From an uncultured Clostridia bacterium (GTDB lineage: Bacteria; Bacillota; Clostridia; Lachnospirales; Lachnospiraceae), in contig CANDNA010000010.1 of assembly GCA_947385955.1 (NCBI GenBank), positions 28,210 through 92,209 of the forward strand: a stretch of 64,000 nt of DNA, given 5' to 3'. The position numbers and the translations under genes are program-made. Every line of letters begins with the position of its first letter. Positions within the stretch are counted from its first letter, which is position 1. Shown here piece after piece: positions 42,970-52,721 of the stretch. The notes beneath the pieces are model-generated. The model ran no database searches, was not told the DNA's origin, and worked only from the letters and a program-made list of their open reading frames with translations.

Positions 42970-43006
42970 AAGTGGTGAAAAGTGGTTAAAAGTGGCTTAA
43001 AGTGGT
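42970..43006 (+). promoter_or_regulatory. mraZ: MraZ-box operator: four AAGTGG repeats at 10-bp spacing
   Basis: AGTGG recurs at 42971, 42981, 42991 and 43001, each preceded by A and exactly one helical turn apart. MraZ proteins are known to bind tandem GTGG-containing repeats ahead of their own gene. Position over the transcript start predicts autorepression of the operon. Confidence 0.85.
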
Positions 43007-43067
43007 GAAGATAACCCAAAAGAGCCGGGCCGCTGTCCGTGGCAGGCCGCTTGGGCAGGTGAACATT

Positions 43068-43499
43068 ATGTTTATGGGAGAATACAACCATACAATTGAT
43101 GCAAAAGGCAGGATTATTGTACCTTCCAGATTTCGGGAAACACTGGGTGATGAATTTGTCGTTACCAAGGGACTGGACGGGTGCTTATTTGTGTACGATA
43201 ACCATGAGTGGGCTGTATTCGAGGAAAAACTGAAATCCCTGCCGATTACCAATAAAGATGCGAGAGCTTTTGTCCGTTTTTTTCTGGCAGGGGCTGCCAG
43301 TGTGGAAGTGGACAAGCAGGGGAGAATATTACTGCCAGGCTCACTGCGGGAATTTGCATCACTGCAGAAAGAGGCAGTGCTGATTGGAGTGGGAAGCAGG
43401 ATAGAGATCTGGAGCAGAGAAAGATGGGAGGACGTGGCATCCTTTGAGGATATGAACACCGTTGCCGAACATATGGCGGATTTAGGCCTGAGTATATAA
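43068..43499 (+). CDS. mraZ: Transcriptional regulator MraZ
   Basis: 143 residues, the family size. The ATG at 43068 follows AGGTGA; an apparent upstream extension to 43002 would run through the operator repeats and has no ribosome-binding site. Two SpoVT-AbrB-type repeats are visible: [22 protein letters not shown] and [18 protein letters not shown], each with a DxxGR(I)xxP core. MraZ forms rings that bind the repeats upstream and controls the division cluster it heads. Confidence 0.96.
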   Translation: MFMGEYNHTIDAKGRIIVPSRFRETLGDEFVVTKGLDGCLFVYDNHEWAVFEEKLKSLPITNKDARAFVRFFLAGAASVEVDKQGRILLPGSLREFASLQKEAVLIGVGSRIEIWSRERWEDVASFEDMNTVAEHMADLGLSI

Positions 43500-43537
43500 C
43501 TTCTGCAAACGGGATGAATGTCCTGAAAGGAGGATGC

Positions 43538-44476
43538 ATGGAATTTCGGCATAAGCCGGTATTACTGGAGGAAACAATTACAAATCTGAAGATCAGAGAG
43601 GACGGAATCTATGTGGATGGGACTCTGGGCGGAGGCGGACACAGCAGCCGCATCGCAGAACTGCTTTCTGAAAAAGGCAGACTGATCGGGATTGACCAGG
43701 ATGATGCGGCGATTGGGGCAGCAGGTAAGCGTCTGGAGCCATATGGAGGCAGAGTCAGGCTGGTAAGGAGCAATTTCTGTCAGATGGCACAGGTCCTTGC
43801 GGAGTGCGGCAAACCGGCGGCAGACGGGATTTTGCTGGATCTGGGTGTTTCCTCTTATCAGTTGGATACGTTGGAGCGGGGATTTTCCTATAAGTATGAT
43901 ACGCTGCTGGATATGAGGATGGACAGGCGTCAGAAACTGACTGCGAAGGAAATCGTCAACACCTGGACCGTGCAGGAGCTGTCTCATATCATCAGGGAGT
44001 ATGGGGAAGAAAAGTTTGCGCAGAATATTGCCCGGCATATTGTCAGGGCGAGGGAGAAGGCAGAGATAGAAACAACGGGGCAGTTAAACGAAATTATCCG
44101 GGCGGCCATTCCGGCAAAGGTAAGGGCAGGAGGCGGACATCCGTCCAAAAAGACCTTTCAGGCGATCCGGATCGCCTGTAACCGGGAGCTGGAAGTATTA
44201 CAGGAAGCACTGGATGTGATGCCGGATCTGCTCAGTCCCGGCGGCAGGCTCTGTGTGATTACATTTCACTCTCTGGAGGACAGAATCGTAAAGACGGCAA
44301 TGCGTAAATGGGAAAATCCGTGTATTTGTCCGCCGGAATTTCCGGTTTGTACATGCGGGAGGAAATCTAAGGGAAAAGTTATTACCAGAAAGCCCATATT
44401 GCCGGCTGATGGGGAGATAACAGAAAATAAAAGAGCAAAGAGTGCAAAACTCAGGGTATTTGAAAAGAGGGAGTAA
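43538..44476 (+). CDS. rsmH: 16S rRNA (cytosine(1402)-N(4))-methyltransferase
   Basis: RsmH (MraW) methylates the ribosomal decoding centre. The ATG at 43538 follows AAAGGAGG; 312 residues. Motifs: [22 protein letters not shown] (SAM binding), [35 protein letters not shown] and [13 protein letters not shown]. It follows mraZ as in nearly all bacteria and precedes ftsL by two bases. Confidence 0.97.
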   Translation: MEFRHKPVLLEETITNLKIREDGIYVDGTLGGGGHSSRIAELLSEKGRLIGIDQDDAAIGAAGKRLEPYGGRVRLVRSNFCQMAQVLAECGKPAADGILLDLGVSSYQLDTLERGFSYKYDTLLDMRMDRRQKLTAKEIVNTWTVQELSHIIREYGEEKFAQNIARHIVRAREKAEIETTGQLNEIIRAAIPAKVRAGGGHPSKKTFQAIRIACNRELEVLQEALDVMPDLLSPGGRLCVITFHSLEDRIVKTAMRKWENPCICPPEFPVCTCGRKSKGKVITRKPILPADGEITENKRAKSAKLRVFEKRE

Positions 44477-44478
44477 CT

Positions 44479-44982
44479 ATGGCCGTAAGAAATCAGAAAA
44501 GACCATACGAAAGCAGAAGGACAAGTACTGGAAACAATACAGCACGAAACAATCTCTATATATATGGAAATACAGCAAGACAACTGGATGTAAGAACAGC
44601 GATTCAGGAGAAGCCGAAACGGGCAAAAAACAATGCCATCAGAAGAAACAGGGAAAAGGCAATGCGGATGAATCCGGCCTATGTATTGTTTCTGGCGTTT
44701 GCCCTGATGGTTTCGGGAGGGATACTGATCAGTTACATTCATTTACAGTCTGATATTACGAACAGCATCAATCATATTGCTGCTCTGGAGAGCGAGCTGA
44801 ATGACCTGAGGCTGTCCAATGACGAAGAGTACAGCCGGATCGAAAGCAGTGTGGATTTGGAAGAAATCAAAAGGATTGCCATCGAAGAACTGGGGATGAC
44901 GTATGCAGCAGAGGGACAGGTCGTTGAGTATGCTTCCGAAGGAAGCGATTATGTGAGACAGATCGCAGATATTCCCGAATAA
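44479..44982 (+). CDS. ftsL: Cell division protein FtsL-like
   Basis: 167 residues: a basic cytoplasmic N-terminus of about 70 residues, one membrane helix (about 74-93, YVLFLAFALMVSGGILISYI) and an extracytoplasmic leucine-rich coiled coil (ITNSINHIAALESELNDLRL) ending in an acidic tail. Sequence is poorly conserved in this family; the call rests on topology and on position between rsmH and a class B PBP. FtsL recruits FtsB/DivIB and activates septal wall synthesis. Confidence 0.85.
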   Translation: MAVRNQKRPYESRRTSTGNNTARNNLYIYGNTARQLDVRTAIQEKPKRAKNNAIRRNREKAMRMNPAYVLFLAFALMVSGGILISYIHLQSDITNSINHIAALESELNDLRLSNDEEYSRIESSVDLEEIKRIAIEELGMTYAAEGQVVEYASEGSDYVRQIADIPE

Positions 44983-44998
44983 GATAGCAGGTGTTTTG

Positions 44999-47185
44999 GT
45001 GAGAAAAATCATACAGAGTAACAAATTCACAACAAAGATGCAAAAGAAGCTGGTGGTACTGTTTTTATTTGTACTGTCAGCTTTCATCGGCTTAAGCGTC
45101 CGGTTGATTCTGATTAACCGGGACAATGGGGAACAGTATAAAAGGCAGGTGCTTTCACAGCAGAGATATGACAGCCGTGTCATTCCCTTTAAGAGGGGGG
45201 ACATTGTGGACTGTAAAGGCACAAAGCTGGCAGTCAGTGAAAAGGTGTACAATGTGATCCTGGATGCCAGCCTGATGACGGAAAAAGAGGAGTATGTGGA
45301 GGCGACGCTGCAGGCGCTGGGAAGCTGTTTTGGCCTGGATACATCGGAAATACGTTCCTTTGTGGCATCCAACCCCACTTCCAAGTACCGGGTGCTGGCA
45401 AAAAGACTGTCCTATGATGAGATCAGCCCCTTTGTGGAGCTGCAGAATGATACGGAGAACAACCCGAATATAAAAGGCGTATGGTTTGAAGAGGAATATG
45501 AACGAAAGTATCCGGGCGGCAGCCTTGCCTGTGACCTGATCGGCTTTACCGGCAAGGACAATACCGGTACATACGGGCTGGAAGAATATTATAATGATGT
45601 TCTCAACGGAATTAACGGAAGAGAATATGGGTATCTTAATGGTGATTCCACACTGGAGCGGACTACGAAGGCAGCGATTGACGGCAACACCATTGTGACT
45701 ACCATTGATGCCAACATCCAGAGCATAGTGGAAAAACATCTGGAGCAGTTTAACAGGGATAATCAGAACGCGGTAAGGGACGGGAATGGCGCTCACAACG
45801 TAGGCTGTATTATTATGAATGTGAATACCGGTGAAATCCTGGCGATGGCAAGCTATCCCTCCTATGACCTGAATGATATTTACAATCCGAAGGTACTTCT
45901 TGGCATGAACCGGCTGGATGAGGACGGAAAGGAAACGGATGTGGTCATCACCCAGCCGATGATTGATGCAATGGATGAAGATACGCTTTATACCCATCTG
46001 AATGCGGTCTGGAAAAATTTCTGCATTACCAGTACCTATGAGCCGGGTTCCACGGCCAAGCCCTTTACCGTGGCTATGGGGCTGGAAAGCGGAAAAATGT
46101 CGGGCAATGAAACCTATTTCTGCGGCGGTTCTCTCTGGTACGGCGGCCATGAGATCCATTGCCATCAGCGTATGGGTGACGGTATGCTGACCGTTAAGGA
46201 GGCAGTGGAGAAATCCTGCAATGTGGCGCTGATGCAGATGGGGGAAGCCATCGGCAAGGATAATTTCCTGACCTTTCAGGAGGCCTTTGGCTGGGGCCTG
46301 AGGACGAATATTGATCTGGCCGGAGAGGCCCGGACGGTGGGGCTTGTGTATACATCTTCCAATATGAGGGAAGCGGAGCTGGCCACTGCCACCTTTGGCC
46401 AGGGATTTAATGTGACAATGATACAGATGATAACAGGTTTTTCTTCGTTGGTGAACGGGGGGTATTATTATGAACCCCATATGGTCAGCAAGATACTCAG
46501 TCCGGACGGCACCACGATTAAAAATATAGAACCACGGCTGTTAAAACAGACCATCTCTGCCAGCACGTCGGAAAAGATTGTGGATTACTGCAACGGCGTG
46601 GTAATTGAGGGAACGGGTACGACAGCCAGGCCTGCAGGCTATGCCATCGGCGGCAAGACAGGAACGGCGGAAATGGTCCCCCGTACCAAAAAAGATTATG
46701 TATGTTCTTTTATGGGCTATGCCCCGGCAGACGATCCTCAGATTGCCATTTATGTCGTGGTGGACAGGCCCAATTCGGCAAAGCAGGACGATGCCAAGTA
46801 TGCCACCCGGATTGTACGGGGGATCCTGACGGAGGTGCTGCCTTACCTGCATTACTTTATGACGGAAGAGCTGTCGGAGGAGGAAACCACCGAAATCAGT
46901 GAAAGCGGACTGGCCGTACAGGTGCCGGGCGCAGAGCCGGCACAAGGTGAGGGAGAAGAAGGCGCAGAAGGAGATCCCCAGGACCCGGAAGAGGTGGAAA
47001 TTACCGGACAGGAAGGCGGGGAAGAAGGCGAAGAAGAGATGTCGGAGGAGGAACGGGAATGGCGGGAACGGATTGCAGGATATGAAACCGAACCGGAGAC
47101 CGGCTATCTGATCGAACCGGAGACCGGGGTAAAGATTGATCCGGCAACCGGCCAGGCGGTGGAAAGCGTACCGCTGATGGACTAA
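44999..47185 (+). CDS. Class B penicillin-binding protein (FtsI/PbpB-like) with acidic tail
   Basis: A transpeptidase of septal wall synthesis. The GTG at 44999 lies five bases after AGGTG; 728 residues. One membrane helix (about 15-37), a dimerisation domain (VIPFKRGDIVDCKGTKLAVS) and a transpeptidase domain with GSTAKPF (S351), KSCN and GKTGTAEM (K553-T-G). After about residue 622 comes an acidic, Glu/Gly/Pro-rich tail with two near-repeats (EPETGYLI and EPETGVKI); no PASTA domain is present. Two class B PBPs in a row match the pbpB-spoVD pair; this is judged the vegetative one by order only. Confidence 0.92.
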   Translation: MRKIIQSNKFTTKMQKKLVVLFLFVLSAFIGLSVRLILINRDNGEQYKRQVLSQQRYDSRVIPFKRGDIVDCKGTKLAVSEKVYNVILDASLMTEKEEYVEATLQALGSCFGLDTSEIRSFVASNPTSKYRVLAKRLSYDEISPFVELQNDTENNPNIKGVWFEEEYERKYPGGSLACDLIGFTGKDNTGTYGLEEYYNDVLNGINGREYGYLNGDSTLERTTKAAIDGNTIVTTIDANIQSIVEKHLEQFNRDNQNAVRDGNGAHNVGCIIMNVNTGEILAMASYPSYDLNDIYNPKVLLGMNRLDEDGKETDVVITQPMIDAMDEDTLYTHLNAVWKNFCITSTYEPGSTAKPFTVAMGLESGKMSGNETYFCGGSLWYGGHEIHCHQRMGDGMLTVKEAVEKSCNVALMQMGEAIGKDNFLTFQEAFGWGLRTNIDLAGEARTVGLVYTSSNMREAELATATFGQGFNVTMIQMITGFSSLVNGGYYYEPHMVSKILSPDGTTIKNIEPRLLKQTISASTSEKIVDYCNGVVIEGTGTTARPAGYAIGGKTGTAEMVPRTKKDYVCSFMGYAPADDPQIAIYVVVDRPNSAKQDDAKYATRIVRGILTEVLPYLHYFMTEELSEEETTEISESGLAVQVPGAEPAQGEGEEGAEGDPQDPEEVEITGQEGGEEGEEEMSEEEREWRERIAGYETEPETGYLIEPETGVKIDPATGQAVESVPLMD

Positions 47186-47284
47186 CGGCACGAAGAAAAG
47201 CTGTTTTGAAAGTCTGAGGAGCGAAAGAGCATAACCTGCACGCCTGCCACATAAAATGATATAAACTGTTTTTATGAGGCCTGT

Positions 47285-49015
47285 GTGGAAAAAAACAAAA
47301 CATTTCACCGAAAAAAGATCCTGGTTTCTTTTGTCATATTTCTTCTGTCCTTTACAGGACTGATGATGCGGCTTTCCTATCTGATGGTGAACCGTTCCCA
47401 GTATTACGCGCAGCAGGCCAAAGAGCTGCATGAGCGGGAGAGGAGCATCAAGGCTGCCAGAGGCAGGATCCTGGACCGGAATGGCGTGGTGCTGGCGGAC
47501 AATAAAACCGTATGTACCATTTCTGTGATTCACAGCCAGATCAGGGACAAAGAAGCGGTGATCGATATGCTCTGCCGGGAGCTTGCCCTGGACGAGGAGT
47601 ATGTGCGCAAACGGGTGGAAAAGGTGTCTGCCATTGAGCGGATCAAAAGCAATGTGGAAAAGGGAACCGGTGACCGGATCCGGGACCACAATCTGCCCGG
47701 TGTGAAGGTGGATGAGGACTTTAAGCGGTACTATCCCTATGGGGAGCTGGCGTCCAAAGTACTGGGATTTACCGGAGGTGACAATCAGGGGATCATTGGG
47801 CTGGAGGTGACCTATGATTCCATTCTGGAGGGAGAGCCAGGCACGATACTGACGGTTACGGATGCCAGAGGCATTGAACTGGATGCGGCGGGCGAAAGCC
47901 GGATCGAACCGGTGGATGGCAGGGATCTGGTCATTTCTATGGATATGAACATACAGAAATATGCCACCCAGCTTGCTTATCAGGCAATGGAAACAAAGGA
48001 AGCGGACAGTGTTTCCATCATCGTGATGGATCCCCGGAATGGTGAAATCCTGGCGATGGTGAATGTGCCGGAATTTGATTTGAATGAACCGTTCAGTCTG
48101 CAGGGGATTGAGACTGCGGGGATGACCGGACAGCAGAGACAGGATGCCCTGAACAGAATGTGGCGGAACGGCTGTATCAATGACACTTACGAGCCGGGTT
48201 CTACTTTTAAGACAGTAACGGCTGCCGCCGGTCTGGAAGCGGGAGTTGTGCATACTTCAGATACATTTCACTGTCCCGGATATATTATGGTGGAGGATCG
48301 AAGGATACGATGCCATAAAGTGGGCGGGCATGGCAGTGAAGATTTTATACAGGCTACGATGAATTCCTGCAATCCGGTATTTGTGACTGTGGGGATGAGG
48401 CTTGGAAGTGACAGATATTATGAGTATTTTAAAAAGTTTGGCCTTCTGGAAAAAACCGGCATTGACCTGCCGGGGGAAGCGGCCACTATCATGCACAAAA
48501 AGGAAAACATCGGCATGGTGGAACTGGCGACCATTTCTTTTGGACAGTCTTTTCAGATTACGCCGATTCAGCTTGTGACAACAGCGGCTTCTTTTGTCAA
48601 TGGGGGCAGACGGGTGACGCCTCATTTTGCGTTGCGGGCTTCTGCTCAGGGCAAAGGGGTGCAGAAGGAATTTACGTATCCGGTCCGGGAGGACATTGTG
48701 TCCCTGGAAACATCAGAGACCATGAAGATGATGCTGGAGCAGGTGGTGGAAAACGGCGGCGGGAAAAATGCCATCGTGGAAGGTTACCGGGTGGGAGGCA
48801 AAACGGCCACCAGCCAGACCCTGCCAAGAGGAAGCGGCAGATATATCTCTTCTTTTCTGGGCTTTGCCCCGGCGGATGATCCTCAGGTAATGGCGGTTGC
48901 CATTATCAACAATCCTCAGGGGGTTTACTATGGCGGACAGATCGCAGCCCCTGTGGTCAGACAGTTATTTGAAAATATTCTTCCTTATCTGGAAGGAACG
49001 GCAGATCAGAAATGA
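47285..49015 (+). CDS. Class B penicillin-binding protein (SpoVD-like), KTA in place of KTG
   Basis: 576 residues from a GTG at 47285 with a weak ribosome-binding site. A membrane helix (about 11-33), N-terminal domain (AARGRILDRNGVVLADN) and transpeptidase domain with GSTFKTV (S306), NSCN and GGKTATSQ (K506-T507-A508). The glycine of the normally invariant KTG box is alanine, a noteworthy change next to the active site. No PASTA domain. SpoVD makes cortex peptidoglycan in Bacillus; the assignment here is by place after a first PBP and before mraY, in a genome with sporulation sigma genes. About 100 bases separate it from the first PBP. Confidence 0.88.
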   Translation: MEKNKTFHRKKILVSFVIFLLSFTGLMMRLSYLMVNRSQYYAQQAKELHERERSIKAARGRILDRNGVVLADNKTVCTISVIHSQIRDKEAVIDMLCRELALDEEYVRKRVEKVSAIERIKSNVEKGTGDRIRDHNLPGVKVDEDFKRYYPYGELASKVLGFTGGDNQGIIGLEVTYDSILEGEPGTILTVTDARGIELDAAGESRIEPVDGRDLVISMDMNIQKYATQLAYQAMETKEADSVSIIVMDPRNGEILAMVNVPEFDLNEPFSLQGIETAGMTGQQRQDALNRMWRNGCINDTYEPGSTFKTVTAAAGLEAGVVHTSDTFHCPGYIMVEDRRIRCHKVGGHGSEDFIQATMNSCNPVFVTVGMRLGSDRYYEYFKKFGLLEKTGIDLPGEAATIMHKKENIGMVELATISFGQSFQITPIQLVTTAASFVNGGRRVTPHFALRASAQGKGVQKEFTYPVREDIVSLETSETMKMMLEQVVENGGGKNAIVEGYRVGGKTATSQTLPRGSGRYISSFLGFAPADDPQVMAVAIINNPQGVYYGGQIAAPVVRQLFENILPYLEGTADQK

Positions 49016-49097
49016 GATAGGCTGTGGAACATTACAATGTACCAGAAAAAGAGCCTGCCTTTGAGAGGCGGAAAAGAACCGGAAAGGACAAAAAGAT

Positions 49098-50060
49098 ATG
49101 AAGCTCAACAGTTCGGTAGCAATACCGGTTATTATAGCGTTTGCAATCAGTGTGATAGCAGGACCGATGATCATCCCTTTTTTGAAAAGGCTCCATGTAG
49201 GGCAGACGGAACGGGAAGAGGGGCCCAAGTCCCATCTGAAAAAGTCCGGTACTCCCACGATGGGCGGTATTCTGATCCTGGGCAGTGTACTGCTGACTTC
49301 TCTGCCGTATGTGAAAACCTATCCGAAGATCATCCCGGTCCTGTTTCTGACACTGGGATTTGGGATCATCGGATTTCTGGATGATTATATCAAGGTAGTG
49401 TTAAAACGTTCTCTTGGGCTGACACCGGTGCAGAAACTGGCAGGCCAGATTGTGGTAACAGCCATATTTGCCTATTATCTGCTGCATTTTACGGATGTGA
49501 GTCTGGCGATGAAGATTCCCTTTTTTCCGGAAAAGTATCTGGATTTTGGGATATGGAATCTGCCGCTTCTGTTTTTTGTGGTCATCGGTACGGCCAACGG
49601 CACCAATTTTACGGATGGACTGGACGGTCTGGCCAGCAGCGTGACCATTATGGTAGCTACTTTTTTTACGGTAGTGGCTATCGGAACGGGCAGTGGTATC
49701 GATCCGGTAACCTGCGCAGTGGCCGGGTCACTGCTGGGATTTCTGTTGTTTAATGTTTACCCGGCCAGGGTTTTTATGGGGGATACCGGTTCTCTGGCGC
49801 TGGGAGGTTTTGTGGCTTCCTGTGCCTATATGATGCAGATGCCTCTGTTTATCGTGATCGTAGGCTTTATTTATCTGGCAGAGGTGCTGTCGGTTATCAT
49901 TCAGGTGAGTTATTTTAAAGCCACGGGGGGAAAGCGTATCTTTAAGATGGCCCCGATCCATCATCATTTCGAGCTGTGCGGATGGTCGGAAACCCGTGTG
50001 GTGGCAGTTTTTTCGATTGTAACGGCGATTTTGTGCCTGATTGGTCTGATGGCGCTGTAG
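49098..50060 (+). CDS. mraY: Phospho-N-acetylmuramoyl-pentapeptide-transferase
   Basis: Moves the muramyl-pentapeptide to undecaprenyl phosphate, forming lipid I. 320 residues, ten membrane helices expected. Motifs: KSGTPTMGGI, GFLDDYIKV (catalytic Asp pair), ANGTNFTDGLDGLA, VFMGDTGSLALGG and MAPIHHHFE. GAAAGGAC lies eight bases before the ATG. It is followed directly by murD. Confidence 0.98.
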   Translation: MKLNSSVAIPVIIAFAISVIAGPMIIPFLKRLHVGQTEREEGPKSHLKKSGTPTMGGILILGSVLLTSLPYVKTYPKIIPVLFLTLGFGIIGFLDDYIKVVLKRSLGLTPVQKLAGQIVVTAIFAYYLLHFTDVSLAMKIPFFPEKYLDFGIWNLPLLFFVVIGTANGTNFTDGLDGLASSVTIMVATFFTVVAIGTGSGIDPVTCAVAGSLLGFLLFNVYPARVFMGDTGSLALGGFVASCAYMMQMPLFIVIVGFIYLAEVLSVIIQVSYFKATGGKRIFKMAPIHHHFELCGWSETRVVAVFSIVTAILCLIGLMAL

Positions 50061-50084
50061 AGCGGGATAAAAGGAGTGGGAGAG

Positions 50085-51461
50085 ATGGAGCTGAAAGGAA
50101 AGAATGTTCTGATTATCGGTTCCGGTATCAGTGGGGTCAGTGCGGCAAAGCTGATAGCGGAAGCAGGAGGATATGGGGCATATATTACAGTATTTGACGG
50201 AAACGGGGAACTGACCGCGGAAGAGGTGGAACAGCGGTTTCCGGAGTCATTGCTGAAAAAAGTATATACAGGCACTCTGCCGGAGCAGGCCAGAGCAGAG
50301 ACGCAGCTTGTCATCATCAGCCCGGGTGTACCGGCAGATTCGGAGCTGGTGCTGGAGTTTCAAAAGAGAGGCATACCGGTCTTTGGAGAAATCGAGCTGG
50401 CTTACCGCTTTGCCAGGGGCAGGCTGATTGCCATTACCGGAACCAATGGCAAGACTACCACCACCGCACTGACAGGACAGATCCTGAAAGACTTCGGGGA
50501 GGATGTGTATGTTGCCGGCAACATCGGGATTCCCTATACTTCCATTGCGGGAAAAACAAGTGAGAAATCCGTTACGGTAGCGGAAATCAGCAGCTTCCAG
50601 TTAGAGACCATCCATGATTTCACACCGGATGTATCTGCCATCCTGAATATTACGCCGGATCACCTGAACCGGCATCATACAATGGAGTGCTATGTGGCGA
50701 CGAAAGAGTCCATAGCCGGAAATCAGAAGAAAAACAGCCGCTGTATCCTGAATTATGAAGATCCGTACACCAGAGCATTCGGGGAGCGCACATCTGCAGA
50801 GCCGTTTTATTTTTCGTCGGCCAGGATACTGGAGAAAGGGATTTATCTGTCAGACGGGGTGATTTATCTGGCGGAGGGGAATGGCAGTAAGCCTGTCCCG
50901 GTAATGCCGGTAGGAGAAGCCAGGCTGCCCGGTATTCACAATGCAGAAAATATTATGGCGGCCATTGCCATGACTTATTGTATGGGGGTACCGCTTACAA
51001 AGATTGCAGAATCTGTAAGACAGTTCCGGGCAGTGGAACACAGAATCGAATATGTGGCTACAAAACGGGATGTCATGTACTATAACGATTCCAAGGGGAC
51101 CAATCCGGATGCCGCCATCCGGGGCATCCGGGCGATGGATAGGCCTACGGTTCTGATCGGCGGGGGCTATGACAAGGACAGCGGCTATGATGAGTGGGTG
51201 GAGGCTTTTGCAGGAAAGGTAACATGGCTGGTGCTGCTGGGACAGACAAAGGAGAAGATAGCCGCATGTGCCAGAAGGCACGGCTTTACCAATATCATTA
51301 TGGCGGACTCTCTGGAAGAGGCGGTACAGATCTGTGCCGGAAAGGCCCGGCCGGGTGACGCCGTACTGTTATCCCCTGCCTGTGCAAGCTGGGGAATGTT
51401 TCCCAACTATGAGGTGAGAGGGAATCTGTTTAAAGAACTGGTGAATCAGCTGGAGGATTGA
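50085..51461 (+). CDS. murD: UDP-N-acetylmuramoyl-L-alanine--D-glutamate ligase
   Basis: Adds D-Glu to the wall precursor. The ATG at 50085, eight bases after AAAGGAG, is preferred to a GTG at 50076; 458 residues. N-terminal Rossmann domain (NVLIIGSGISGVSAAKL), ATPase loop ITGTNGKTTTTAL, then AEISSFQLE, ITPDHLNRH and NDSKGTNPDAA, and a C-terminal domain with GGYDKDSGYDE and SPACASWGMF. The stop overlaps the ribosome-binding region of the FtsW/SpoVE gene. No murE, murF or murG accompanies it here. Confidence 0.97.
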   Translation: MELKGKNVLIIGSGISGVSAAKLIAEAGGYGAYITVFDGNGELTAEEVEQRFPESLLKKVYTGTLPEQARAETQLVIISPGVPADSELVLEFQKRGIPVFGEIELAYRFARGRLIAITGTNGKTTTTALTGQILKDFGEDVYVAGNIGIPYTSIAGKTSEKSVTVAEISSFQLETIHDFTPDVSAILNITPDHLNRHHTMECYVATKESIAGNQKKNSRCILNYEDPYTRAFGERTSAEPFYFSSARILEKGIYLSDGVIYLAEGNGSKPVPVMPVGEARLPGIHNAENIMAAIAMTYCMGVPLTKIAESVRQFRAVEHRIEYVATKRDVMYYNDSKGTNPDAAIRGIRAMDRPTVLIGGGYDKDSGYDEWVEAFAGKVTWLVLLGQTKEKIAACARRHGFTNIIMADSLEEAVQICAGKARPGDAVLLSPACASWGMFPNYEVRGNLFKELVNQLED

Positions 51462-51463
51462 TT

Positions 51464-52627
51464 TTGGATAGATTCAGGGAAAGGAGAAGGAAAAAAGCGG
51501 CGGATCATTATTTTGATTACAGTCTGCTTTTCATTGTATTGTTTTTGCTTGGCTTCGGAATGATTATGATTTATTCCACCAGCTCTTACGAGGCCAGCAA
51601 GGATTACGGGGATGCGGCTTATTATCTGAAAAAACAGGCAGTGGCTACAGCCCTGGGTATTGCCGCTATGATATTCACAGCCAATGTACCCTATCATTTC
51701 TGGGAAAAATTTGCCGTACCGGGTTATCTGGTGTCGGCTGTGCTGATCTGTCTTGTGCTGACGCCTCTGGGGGTTAAGGTAAAAGGTGCAAGACGGTGGC
51801 TGGATTTTGGTATCGGGCTGCGTCTGCAGCCTGCGGAGATCGCAAAGCTGTGTATGATCCTGTTTCTTGCCAGCATGGTGTGCAGGATGGGAAAAAGCAT
51901 ACGGAGCAGAAAGGGGTTTTTCAGTATCCTTCTGGTTCCGCTGCCCATCAGTATCATGATCTGGAAAATTACCGATAACTTAAGTTCGGCCATTATCGTA
52001 TTCGGGATTGCGGTATTGATGCTTTTTGTAGCCAGCCCGGATTATAAAAAGTTTTTCCTGATGGGGATTGCAGGAGCCGGGGCGGCGGCCGGCATTGTAT
52101 ACATAATTACCAGACTGGCTTCTTCGGACAGCCTGGATTTCAGAGGCGAACGCATTCTGGCCTGGCTGGATCCGGAAGCATATGCCAGCGGTAAGGGATT
52201 TCAGACCCTGCAGGCACTTTACGCCATCGGTTCCGGCGGTATTTTCGGCAAGGGGCTGGGGCAGAGTATGCAGAAACTGGGATTTATCCCGGAGGCACAG
52301 AATGATATGATTTTTTCGATCATCTGTGAAGAACTGGGGTTGTTCGGGGCGATAGCCATCATCCTTTTGTTTCTGCTTCTGATCTGGCGGTTCATGATTG
52401 TGGCCAACAATGCGCCGGATCTGTTCGGTGCGCTGCTGGTGGTGGGGGTGATGGGACATATTGCCATTCAGGTGATCCTGAACATTGCGGTTGTGACCAA
52501 TACGATTCCCAATACGGGAATTTCACTGCCCTTTATCAGTTACGGCGGTTCCTCCGTTATGTTCCTTCTGATTGAAATCGGTCTGGTGCTGAGCGTGTCC
52601 CATTCCATACGCTTTAAAGAGGTATAA
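51464..52627 (+). CDS. ftsW: SEDS-family glycosyltransferase FtsW/SpoVE
   Basis: Polymerises peptidoglycan glycan strands together with a class B PBP. The start is TTG at 51464, seven bases after GGAGG; another TTG at 51458 is too close. 387 residues with about ten membrane helices. Conserved stretches: IYSTSSYEA, GARRWL, LQPAEIAKL, ERILAWLDPE, FGKGLGQSMQKLGFIPEAQNDMIFSIICEE (split here over adjoining blocks), and PNTGISLPFISYGGSS. Two PBPs precede it, so it may serve vegetative division (FtsW) or spore cortex (SpoVE); sequence alone does not decide. Confidence 0.95.
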   Translation: MDRFRERRRKKAADHYFDYSLLFIVLFLLGFGMIMIYSTSSYEASKDYGDAAYYLKKQAVATALGIAAMIFTANVPYHFWEKFAVPGYLVSAVLICLVLTPLGVKVKGARRWLDFGIGLRLQPAEIAKLCMILFLASMVCRMGKSIRSRKGFFSILLVPLPISIMIWKITDNLSSAIIVFGIAVLMLFVASPDYKKFFLMGIAGAGAAAGIVYIITRLASSDSLDFRGERILAWLDPEAYASGKGFQTLQALYAIGSGGIFGKGLGQSMQKLGFIPEAQNDMIFSIICEELGLFGAIAIILLFLLLIWRFMIVANNAPDLFGALLVVGVMGHIAIQVILNIAVVTNTIPNTGISLPFISYGGSSVMFLLIEIGLVLSVSHSIRFKEV

Positions 52628-52721
52628 GATACGGAGACAGGAGGCGTACAAGATACCAAAAAGGAAATCTGTCATAGGATAGAATAGGTCTTTTTCATCA
52701 AAATCGTAAGAGGGTGAATCA

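Noticed and set aside
42970..43006. A short CRISPR array
   Set aside because: Repeats are 5-7 bases at 10-base steps with no spacers of protospacer length and no cas genes; they are MraZ boxes.
43002..43067. Upstream extension of MraZ from 43002
   Set aside because: It would be encoded by the end of the operator repeats and lacks a ribosome-binding site; the family start is MFMGEYNH.
46541..48253. A 570-codon minus-strand open frame spanning both PBP genes
   Set aside because: Antisense shadow of two well-supported transpeptidase genes; no recognisable protein features.
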